Source of the DNA: Trichoplusia ni
Lineage: Eukaryota > Arthropoda > Insecta > Lepidoptera > Noctuidae
Reading direction: 5' to 3'
DNA length: 64,000 nt
Assembly (NCBI RefSeq): GCF_003590095.1
Contig: NC_039490.1
Location: 10,681,834-10,745,833, forward strand
The translations under genes were made by a program, and so were the position numbers. The notes beneath the pieces were generated by a model. That model saw only the letters and a list, made by a program, of their open reading frames with translations. It searched no databases and was not told the DNA's origin. Positions 45,575 through 55,890 of the stretch are shown here, one piece after another (position 1 is the stretch's first letter; every line of letters begins with the position of its first letter).

Positions 45575-48500
45575 TCAAGCTGGTGGTGTGTGGTTACCGT
45601 GGTCATCGTCTACCGCGTCCGCGTCCGCTTCCCCCAGCGCTGAGCGCTTGCCCCACATCCCTCTTAAGTTAGTCCAGGCGGGCTCCCGCTTCCAGTAATA
45701 CGCTCCTGTAGGGCACACTCCCATATACACACACATACGGAACAATGCCTGCGCTCAGCAAGGCACTACACCCTCCATGCTTCTCCAAGTTTGTTCCCAA
45801 CAGAATTTGATTACGTAATTCAAGTTTGATTGTATACTAAAAAGTAATTCTCCAAAACATTTATAAATAAACATAAATGGATCATATTTTTCATTAAATC
45901 GCTCATCGTTAATGCGAAATTATAAATTTGACGCGTGAACTACCCCGAGCGAGCGGCGCGCGGCGAGGCGGCCGCCATATTGACTTAGGAGCTATTTAAT
46001 TTAAAAAGGCGAGCGAGGATTATTATCTAATTCTGTCGGGTGGCTCGAATTTCAACTCGGCTACAAATTTATTAGCGGCTTGTGGGGCGCAATGGAAATT
46101 ACACACGGAATCACTCCGCAGTTTATTACGGCAGACTGCGCCGCCTCCGCTGTCGCTACTGAGAGGGGCCAGGGGGGCTAGGGGAGAGGGGGTAGAGAGG
46201 GGGGGGAGAGGCTGCATGCTTCACTCGAGCTCAAGAAGGGAACTAACTTAGACAGAAGGAACCTGACGACTGTAAGTCCTGGGCAATAATGTCGGCCTTC
46301 AACCGCGAAATGGAGGAATTCGATGCAAACTTTAGAGAAATGGAAACGAATGAGGCTGAGTGTTATCTTTTAACTAAAACTTTAGTTATTAATGTTCTGC
46401 GCGCGGAGATATCGGCCGCTGTCCACTAACTCCAGAGCGCTCGGTTGTTCATGTAAATCAATCAGTTTAACTCCGGCGCTATCAGCCCAGCGAGGCGAGG
46501 CGACGCTATAATTATCTGTTTCATCAATATATTTAATTGTTACAGACGATTAATTATTAAAGTTTTATGAGCGTTTGCGATTTCATCAGTCTCTTGAAAT
46601 ACTCTACAAGATTGATCGCTGTTACTGGAGATCTAATCACTTACATTTTATGTTATAATTCCATTACATTCAACTGTTATTGTCTAGAGTTAAGTGATCG
46701 CGGTTAGTGATTAGTTAGTCATCTAATTGTTGATACTTTAGAGACAGCTTTACGATACTAATGACTTAAATAAATAACTAGACAAGTACGAACGATTGAG
46801 AACAGAGAACTGGATGAAGATGAACGGTCTAAATATTTCAATTTTAAAGGACAAAACTGGGGGTTATTCGAGTTTTATTTGAGTGTATATTTACCGCTGT
46901 TGAACTGGGCTTGCTTGACGGGTCGCTTGCCCCAGGCGCCGTGCAGCGCAGACCAGGCCTTCTTCTCGGGGGTATCCATTCGTTCGCTGTCCGGGAGCTG
47001 CACAGACAAACACATCACCGCTCCTTACCTTATTGTTCCATAGCCACCGAGCCAGGTAAATAATAATTCCTGAATACAATTTGCATCACAAGTTTAGTTA
47101 AGTTGGTCAAAAGTATGCTAATGTACAGAATACTTGGGAACTTCTTTCACTTTGACGATAATTTTCGTCAACTTTTTAACGCAATGAAAAAAATATTTAC
47201 AGTGGGATAAATGGGAATGAGCAAGTTGATGGTTGTAATATTGAGCTGCATCTACTTAAGTGCCTCGCTTATTATACTCGAGTAATTTTCGAAGTCAAAA
47301 CTTTGGTCGAAAAGTTTGGAGCCGACGTCAATTACATTTTCACTCATTCTTTGGTACTTCAAACATTTCGAAGACTGATTTAAATTTAGTCCTTTGAGTA
47401 TTAAAGCCATAAGCCTTATGCCTGCTAGGGCCATGTACCTGTTGGATGGGTGCGAGCTGGTCCAGGGCGACGTCGATCTCTTCGTAGTCCGGGTCCTCAG
47501 AGCGCTTACCCCACGAGCCGTGGAAGTTGGCCCACTTTTCCTAAACATACCAAAAAGGGGTAAGTTGAAAGAACTCTTTCGGTCGCAAACTCTTTGGTAA
47601 AAATATGTCGTAATACCTCATATACAGGTAAAATTATAAATATTAAATACTACGCATGCCTGCGTAACCTTTCAACGTTTGTGCTCATCATGACTTGCAG
47701 TCATATAAACTATAACTCGTTTCCTTGACATTTAGGCAAAGCTAATAGTTAATGTTTTTTTAAACTTTGACACTGTGCGATGGCATTGTCAGTACCGGCT
47801 TTCTATTGTCAAACTTGTGTAGGAAAGGCGATTCGATATACAAATAATTTTTCAATACGAAAATTAGAATTTTGCGGCCGTTTTAACGATTTACTCACAG
47901 GTCCTCGCTTGCCCCAAGCTGAGCTCATGTCGTTCCAGCCCCGCTTGCCCCAGGCTGAGCTCATGTCGTTCCAGCCCCGCTTGCCCCAAGCTGAGCTCAT
48001 GTCATTCCAGCCCCGCTTTCCCCAAGCAGAGCTCATGTCGTTCCAGCCGCGCTTACCCCAGGCCGAGCTCATATCATTCCAGCCGCGCTTGCCCCAGGCA
48101 GAGCTCATATCGTTCCAGCCGCGCTTGCCCCAAGGAGACTGGTACATGTCCCTCCAGGCGCGCTTGCCCCAGGCGGAGTTAAGATCTTGCCAGCCCCTCT
48201 TGCCCCATGCTGAGTTGAGATCTTGCCAGCCGCGTTTGCCCCACGCCGAGCTCATGTCCTGCCAGCCGCGCTTGCCCCAGGCAGAGTTGAGGTCCTGCCA
48301 GGCGCGCTTGCCCCAGGCGGAGCTCATGTCCTGCCAGCCCCGCTTGCCCCAGCCGCCCCCGCCGTGCAGACTGGACCACGCGCGTTTCTCTTCCTCGGTT
48401 AACTCTACTTCGTTGTCATTCTGTGAACAAACACAGCGCTGTAGCGTCGTGAGCAGTTATTATAAAACAAAATTGCTTTGAGTGGAACACCGCAGCGCAC

Positions 48501-50624
48501 AGACCTCGCTCTCTGAACGATTTCAAAAGTACAATAAGTAAGCAATTCTATTAGCTCTTTGTTTATTCACAGTACATTTTCGCTGTATCGGTACAATTGG
48601 CTAGAACAAAGCTTCGTCGGGGGAATTGTTCGCTGTAAAAACTTGGTCTGTGTGTTAGGGACGCGCGACTTACTCACGAGATGTTTAGTTATTCCGGGAG
48701 GAGGCGAGCCCGGTCCCGGTGTTGTTGTTGGGGCCACACGTCCTCGTGGCGTCTCGTGGCGAGACATCACCACGATATGACCACTTGTCTTATTAGTAAT
48801 TGTAGTACAGAGGATTTAAGTGCCTCATTTATTTCCTAAATAATAGAACGGATCACAGCGTTGGTAACAGAGATGTAGTAATGCAGGTACTCAGTTACCA
48901 TTTAGTGGAAAAAATACAGCACTTTCGTGTGTATGTATGAATACCTAATAATACTTTCCGGAATAAATAATTGTCAAAGTAAAGTGAGTATATTTTGACA
49001 TTTCCCCGCGTGTTGCGCGGCCCTACTCGCAACGCCAGACCAAAAGGCGTTGTTGTAGGATTTCTCGCGGCTTTGAAAATAGTTGAGTTAGCGTTTGTTC
49101 TGGTTTTTACAGCGAGTTACCGACCAACTATGTGTTTGTCGGCGCACAGCAATCCTTGTACGTTCTACAAAAATGCTTGTAAAGACACAACTTTATTGTG
49201 TGAATTAAAAGCTTTTCGCTTTTGCTTGTGGCTTTACATAGCTACGTAGCGTGAATAGGATGATAATTTTAAACAAAAAGTTATGCTAAATGCCGTTAAA
49301 TTGTGGGTCCCGGCTGTTATTCCAACATCTTTGACAGTCGTTACAGGTAGTCAGAAGCTTGACCAAGGAGTATCGTGTTGCCCTGGTAACGGGGTTGAGG
49401 AGGTCAGATAGGCAGTCGCTTCTTGTAAAACACTAGAACTTAGCTGAATCCGGTTAGACTGAAAGCCGACCCCAACATAGTTGGGAAAGGGCTAGGCCAA
49501 TGATGATGATGTAGATGCCTTTGCAGATTGGCTAGTTATACCTATACAAATACCTGTCAATAATAAAATTGTAATTCAAAACATCCTTCAATGACGCGTA
49601 GTAATGATCTATTTGAGTGACGCTTGTCCCTGCTAGCCGGCCGGGCGGCCGGGCGGCCCCAGCGCGGTGCGGAGTGCGGGACAGCTCCATTAGATTTGAT
49701 CGGAATCCAATTAAGTTGATTGTGTCGTTTCTGTTCGGTAACAGCGGACGAGTTGCTATTAACTACACTCGTGAGCGAGTCCTCGAGTAACTTTAAATAC
49801 TACTCACTTCGATGGGTTTATTGCCCATTACCTATTTGTTGGATCTGTTATTATTGGTCTATACCTAGTATAATTAACATTGAAGTATCTTGATAGCCTA
49901 GTGGTCAGGGAGCTGGACTGCCAAGTCTATGGTTTCGAGTTCGATCCCAAGACACGCACTTATTTTTCGACTATTGCGTTCGTTTTAGAAATAAATGTCA
50001 GCTTCCGCGTTTCGAAAGCCACGTTAAAATGTGGAATCTGTGTCTCATTGTTTGTGTCGGATTGTCGTCCTATCGGGCTATGAAATCAAGGCAACTGAGA
50101 GTAGACTTGTGTTGGCGCACACACTTGTGCATTATATCATCAAACAACATTATCTTCAGATTTAAAAAAAAAATGATGTGGGACACATAGTCTAACGTGA
50201 CAACTGTGCGGTGTAGTGAACTGTGCTTAGATATACTCTAAAGACATATTCTATTCTTTTAATGGTCGCATCGGTTTTTAGGAGTGGCTTTGTCTAGCTA
50301 ATGAAGAGTATACTGCCTTCGTAATATAGATAATTTTATTGTATCGTGTAAGAATCTTATGTGCAATGGCAGGATGCAGAGCCTTTTAGCTTGAACATTT
50401 CGTAATGAGAAAACAGACTTGGTGATTATGCATACCCCTCCTATCTTATCCACCTATGATGACTACTCCAGCATTTAAAGTTAGAACATATAGTGTGGTG
50501 TGGTGTGATGTAGTGAGGAGTTACAGACCTGCGGAGCGGCGACGTCGTGGTGCGCGTCGTCGGCCGCGGCCACGGCCAGCGTGGTGAGCGCCGACAGCCA
50601 CAGGGCGGCCACGCAGTAACGCAT
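45575..50624 (-). CDS. Mip: Myoinhibitory peptide / prothoracicostatic peptide (allatostatin-B) precursor
   Basis: Secreted prohormone; its amidated peptides inhibit gut muscle and ecdysone synthesis through the sex-peptide/MIP receptor. Five coding exons, 317 aa, phases agree: 50624-50529 (start and signal peptide), 48420-47899, 47540-47439, 46997-46895, 45705-45575 (stop). The signal peptide is MRYCVAALWLSALTTLAVAA. Predicted amidated peptides, each before GKR, in order: AWSSLHGGGGW, GWQDMSSAW, AWQDLNSAW, GWQDMSSAW, GWQDLNSAW twice, AWRDMYQSPW, GWNDMSSAW six times, GPEKWANFHGSW (split by an intron), AWSALHGAW, EPAWTNLRGMW: 16 in all. Most fit W(x6)W; the first is x8 and AWRDMYQSPW is x7. 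Two acidic spacers separate the last peptides. PVKQAQFNSGAYYW lacks the amidating Gly. The start ATG directly follows an acceptor, so the 5' UTR is on an upstream exon. Confidence 0.95.
45706..46894 (-). other. Mip intron 4
   Basis: Intron from donor AGCG|GTAAAT to acceptor CCCTACAG. It contains a G-run block at 46165-46207 (plus strand) with five runs of four to seven Gs, and a GCCGCCATATTG motif at 45971. Confidence 0.75.
46165..46207. repeat. G-run tract
   Basis: Five runs of four to seven Gs within about 45 bp on the plus strand, which meets the usual G-quadruplex pattern. In Mip intron 4. Confidence 0.7.
47900..48360. repeat. 36-bp tandem coding repeat of the Mip precursor
   Basis: About thirteen units, nearly all 36 bp (12 residues: nonapeptide plus GKR). 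The six copies near the 3' end of the exon (GWNDMSSAW) are identical in protein and nearly so in DNA, pointing to recent duplication or gene conversion. Confidence 0.9.
49303..49512 (+). mobile_element. LINE-type 3' tail (GATGATGATG family)
   Basis: Contains GGTTGAGGAGGTCAGATAGG, then AGCCGACCCCAACATAGTTG and a terminal ATGATGATGATG. I recognise this as the 3' end of a common lepidopteran non-LTR retrotransposon. In Mip intron 1. Confidence 0.7.
49888..50140 (+). mobile_element. tRNA-derived SINE
   Basis: The head has TAGCCTAGTGGTCAGGG (A box) and GAGTTCGATCCC (B box). The body includes TGTGTCGGATTGTCGTCC and GGCAACTGAGAGTAGACTTG. It is a different family from the SINEs at 11840 and 33140. 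Not a functional tRNA. Confidence 0.8.
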
Positions 50625-53600
50625 CTGAGGACAAACAACACAACTTACTATCACAATATCATTAACAACGTAAGCTACATACTAACAGAGAGGAAATATC
50701 ACTGAGTACGGTGAATTTGTGTTTGAATCAAACATAACGTGAACTAAGCCATGTCTTTAAAGGACGATGATGTTGGATCATAACGAGAAAGGCCTTAATA
50801 ACTATAAACCTATATATTAATGTCCAGATGACTATAGATTCCGTATTTTACGTTACACTATCAACTGAGTCACGTATTACTGAAATGTCAAATTGTCTAA
50901 CAAATCCTTTATTGATTGCAAAACGCTTTAAAACAGTTAATCAGAAAACCATTTAACTATATTACGTACCGATATAATAGAACCACGTTGTACTCTACAT
51001 ATACCTACCGAACCCATTCCGATAAATACGCAGAAACGCTTCAAGTTCGCGAAATCGATTTCATATTATCTATTATTAATTCAGCTTTTAAATCGATTGA
51101 CAACGTGTTATGACGTCACGTTTCTTTTATAGAGTAGTAAAGGTAGACCTGAGAATAGCGGCGCGTTCAGACGCGGCCAGTAAATGCCAGCGGATAGGTC
51201 AGTGCGGCGGTGGACACACGATGTTATTTGCGTGCATTTTATAGAAATAGCTGGTCTGCACGTCACTCACCTGACATGGAGAACATTGTAAATATACGTT
51301 GTAGATATATAGTGTGTTCAGGTAAGAAAGGTTAGTTTCAAATAGCATTATTAAATGGGACTGTGTTGGTACCGCTGTTGTGTTTGACCACCTAATCGTT
51401 TTCGAAGAAATTTTGTGTTGAACAAACTTTTTCCTAAAATAATTTCTATTAAATTCAATGCAAATCACTCGAGTACACGTGTAAGATAATGTATAGTTTA
51501 TAATGTGGTGTGTGCCAGTTGATCTCATGTCTACACTTAACAGAGCCCTCTTTAAGATAAAGAAACCGCAAGCTTCACGTCTTAAGGAGCTTACACCGAG
51601 CAAGTTTAATTAGCGGTACAAAGTAGCATTGTTTTTAAACTTGCCCCGAGTACCGACAGCCTGCACACAGAACTAGTATCAAGACGTGTTTATATGAGTA
51701 CAGGAGACCACGAGGAACTGGAAACAATGGAATTCGAATTACAACTTTATTTTCTTTGTAATAAAGACGCTACTTATGTGTAAGAGTTATTCTATCGTGC
51801 TCTCAACTGTATGCCACGAACACAGGATTGCTAAAATGCAATGTAAATTTTAAGCCTTATTGCTTTAGAATAAAGATGCTATCAAAATGAATGAGTTACA
51901 CATAGTCACCTTGCACACGCTGCCGAAATCGCTACTAATTTTTGTAAATTTGTTAAGGAATTGATTTTCTTACATTTTACTGTAAGGTGAGGAGTTATTT
52001 TAAAACTTTAACCTAATATTGTAAAGCTATATTTGGTGTTTAGTTTAAATTTATAGAAGGGTTTTATTTAGGCAAGATATTTTAGAATAAGGAAAGAGTT
52101 TATTTAAAGGTTGGGAAGGGTATTGATATAGTGATTTGCGTTGATATCCTAAGGTATACTTTTTAAGGCGTTGCGTAGTCAGTTTTTTTCTACTTCTCTG
52201 TCTTAACATCTGCCATGGACGTCGTTGTACCGTGTCTATAGATGAGATAGTTACAGTAGTGATAGACAGATAATATTGCAGAATTTGAAGTAGTAGCTAC
52301 TACGTAAATAACCTTAAAAAAGGTCCAGCTCAAACAATCTCCAAAATAAAATAAGAATACATTGTCCAATTTAGCAGAACGAGCCGCGACAATAGGCAGT
52401 TAGAATAAAGACGGGGACATATAGCTGGCTGCGGCGCTATGAATAGTAGGTTAGGTTGTGTGTTCCATACGGCCTCATTGTTACCTGCCTATTACTTATC
52501 ACAATGAGCCCAGCATTAGCCATTCGGAATGGCGCGAACATTTGTCGCGACAGATTACGGTCGGCGGGGAATGGGCCATTAGTTTGACAGATGACGTCAC
52601 ACCGGCCAGTCGACCCGACCGCTCCGGCCGGCCCGAGCGATGCGAGCGATGCGACCACATACGTCACACTCGTACGATGCTTGATCGCTCGTACGAGTGA
52701 GGCGTATTGATTTGACTTTAAGGAAATTTATTTGTGAGAACTCTTTAAGTGCTCTGTTTTATTTAGACTTAGACAGACTTTACGTTAAGTGTTTTGCATG
52801 TGAATGGATCTAATTATTCATTAAGTAGTGCCTGATCACGTATTGTTGGGGCTGCTAAAATAATTCAACTTCAACTAATTTCTGATATTTGATTACCTGA
52901 CTACGACGAATCTCAAAATCGCTTACAATTCCAAATCACATGAGTTATTCATCAATATGATAATAGCTTTTGCTCAAAGATGCTGATCTACAGACATGTG
53001 TCAACAATTTAAGCTGATACATAGTTATAAGTGCTGATAGTATTTCAATACGTTCTATATTAATAAGGTTAGGTTAGTTTAGGTTAGTAATGTCTATTAT
53101 TATGTCTGTCATTAATAATGTCCTAGGATATATGATATATTTTTGAACTCAAAACGATATATAAATTTATTGGAATGTGAGTCGCTTTTGTATGGCACAA
53201 AATTAACAAAGGTTTACTAGACGTAGATATACCTAGTTATAGAAACCGGACACGACCCGTGGCCTGCCGTGTCCGGCGTCCGGCGCCGCCGTCCCGGTGC
53301 GGCGCATTGTCTACACAGCTTCATCGAATCTATTTCCCCTCGCGAGGCATGCAGCTTCCCCTATTGTACGATACTAGTGTACTTCCCTATAGAGTAACAG
53401 GGATGTACTCAACTATAAGAAGCGTTGGACAACTTCCTAGCAATAATAATTATTTCCTTTATCCACTGGTTAAATGAATCGACCCCTAACTTGGTTACTG
53501 CAAGAGTGTGCTAGGGATTGGTGTCATACATCACTCCACTGAAACTCTATTTTGTGTAGCGGTTTTAAAAACGAAACTTTTACACCGTCCATCAATATTC

Positions 53601-54611
53601 AGCGTCGAGGATAAAGTTTTATCCGGTGTCCATCGAGTAAACAGTATTCATAAGATCAGCCGCTATACATATTTAGGGAGCGTCTAATGAACGCCGATAG
53701 TTAATCTTGAACAAACTAATTTTATAATCAGAATATTATATGAATAAATTAGAAGAGTTTTAATAAAATCTCAACGAACTTCAGGCTTTTATCGGAGAGC
53801 GACAGACGATTTTAATTTAAAGGGAGTTCACAACGGCTGGCGGCAAACTTGCCGACAGTCTTTTGTTTTTTAGGTATTTAACCGACTTACAAAAGTGGAT
53901 TTAGAATACCCACTTTTTAAAGTAACCTAAAATTACAAGAGGAACTGTCTCCATACTAGTTAAGTGTAGTGTCGGTGACATCCCTATAACATTGTGTGCA
54001 GTGCGGTGGTTGTGTCTGACGCGGCATTGTTGCTATTACCTGACACAGTGGGGGGAAACACTCACGATATCACAGACGAGGTGAGTAGTTCTGTAGGTCA
54101 GTACGATTGAACTGCGATACTTGTTCAGTCGGCGATTTGTTGCCATTGTCTAACTTAAAACAGTTGGAATGTGGGAGACAATATCAACAAAGGATAATCT
54201 CTTTTGTAACTGTTTAGGTGAAGTTTGTGTGAAGGAATAATTTCGTTAGTGACGCAAATGTATCGATGTCTTTGTAAAGTGAAATGTAGAGACAAATCGA
54301 TTTTTCTTTTTGTATTTTTTTTTACTTACAGTTAGGAGATATTATTTTAGAACAAGGAATTAAGTTAACCTTTGTGTACCTACTCTGCTTACCCACGTAG
54401 GTCAGGCGTGATGTTACTACAGTAATATTAATAAAGTCGCGAATATTGTGCCGCGATTAATATTCACGTGTTAATGGCTCCGTGTGTTTAGTATTCCGCA
54501 CAGGTACCGGCTGTGTGGAGGCTGTAGGCCCGAATTAAGGCTTTACTTTCAACACCTAAAAGTTTAAATACGTTTAATAAATAATCTCATATATGAATTT
54601 GAAGGTGAAAA
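50625..54611. other. Upstream of Mip coding start; no coding exon seen
   Basis: If the Mip 5' UTR is far away this is its 5' intron. A minus-strand CAG|GTGAGT at about 51275-51285 is a possible 5' UTR exon end. Otherwise AT-rich with a CG-rich patch at 52595-52690. Confidence 0.45.
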
Positions 54612-54718
54612 CCGCTGGGTCTCGTTGGATGCAGGTGCCAGTGAACCGGTCGCGCTGCGGAGAATATGGAGTGCCTATGTCCAGCAGTGGACAGCTATAG
54701 GCTGGGATGATGATGATG
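54612..54718 (+). mobile_element. LINE 3' tail (CCAGCAGTGGAC family)
   Basis: Ends CCTATGTCCAGCAGTGGAC, GCTATAGGCTG and GATGATGATG. This is a very common 3' end of lepidopteran non-LTR elements. Confidence 0.75.
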
Positions 54719-55271
54719 CAGATGAATTTGAAAAAAAATGTGACAGAAACAACATTCAAATGTATTAATAACAATGTTAGATTAGTACATATTTGGAACT
54801 TACTACTACCTATTTATAAAGACAAACATGATATTACATGATTAGTTCCCACGCACTTTGCCCCGGATATGATATAACTTCGCCCCGGGGTGAGACCGCA
54901 GTTAGTTCCTCACTAACTACATTAACGCGCGAATCCGGGATGAGTTTTAGGTAAATCACTATAAATATCGCGAGTTCAACACGTGGGAGCGAGTTTAACA
55001 AGTTAAATATGATCGTGAACAGCTAAATGGTTTATTGTTTGTCTACTAAAGGAATATGATTAATGTTGCCTGTCGAGGCCGCGATGTGGGACGACTTGCA
55101 GGGAAGGTGTCCATTGTGGGAAACTTTTAATTTTGTTGGATATAGCCGATTCCTGTAGTTTGTACAAGTCTAGGTAGGTAATTAAAATAGCTTAGTTTTG
55201 TATGATGTATTAACAAAACCTCCTGAACCATTTTATAACTATTTATAATTATATCTCCAGAAACAATTCAC

Positions 55272-55368
55272 ACTGGGTGTCTTTGTGCATGTGATTTGTA
55301 TGTTTGTAAAACCCCCCGCGACACAAGCATTAATTTTTTTACTGCGGGAGTCGTCTCTTTTTTTTAAT
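55272..55368 (+). mobile_element. SINE 3' half, same family as 11840-12058
   Basis: Shares CTGGGTGTCTTTGTGC, the CGCGACACAAG block and GCGGGAGTCG before a T run. The tRNA-like head is absent. Confidence 0.65.
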
Positions 55369-55787
55369 AAAGGAAAAAAAGCACTCGACTCTCGTTCTCT
55401 TTATTCCTTATTTTATCTTTGTCTCGAACTTGTAATATAATCTATTATTAAAACAGTTATTTATGCTTTTGTTTATGTTGTGGATAGAAAAGACATTTGA
55501 GCGCGACTTCAAGTGAATGTGTCTCGTGCGGCCAGACGAGCCAGCGCGCGACATGGCCGCGATGAGATGTATAGTAGCGGTTCTGTGTAATTTGGGGAAA
55601 ATTCGGAAGTTACTAGATTATAATAAGTGCTGTGTTCGCGAAGGATTTTGAAATGTCACTTATGTATGTTGTCATCATGTGTTGTTGTGATCATAAGTTC
55701 ATCGTTGTATTGAATTTCCAGTATCCTTGATTTGACTTAATGTCGGTAATGTTATGTATTTGACATAGTAAAATTTTATCGTGAACG

Positions 55788-55890
55788 ATGAAGTGGAAAT
55801 GGGTTGGCCACGTGATAAGTGGAGAAGAGAAATGGAACAATGTAGTAACATTGTGGTACTCAAGCGAGAGAAAAAAGGGATAAGAAAGGG
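55788..55890 (+). mobile_element. LINE ORF remnant (KWKWVGHV)
   Basis: A short open stretch reads KWKWVGHVISGEEKWNNVV, then TLWYSSERKKGIRKG. It resembles the KWxWAGHVAR...RW segment at the C-terminus of many insect non-LTR retrotransposon ORFs. Heavily truncated. Confidence 0.55.

Larger units (their letters stand above)
48421..50528 (-). other. Mip intron 1
   Basis: Intron between the signal-peptide exon (donor CAG|GTCTGT) and the main peptide exon (acceptor TTGTTCACAG). It carries a LINE tail and a SINE, listed separately. Confidence 0.8.

Noticed and set aside
47780..48481. 233-codon plus-strand frame with repeated LPQAELMSFQPR
   Set aside because: It is the complement of the MIP peptide array; the minus strand shows cleavage sites, matching splice phases and known peptides.
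49888..49970. Candidate tRNA gene on the plus strand
   Set aside because: Box-like motifs but no cloverleaf; followed by SINE body sequence.
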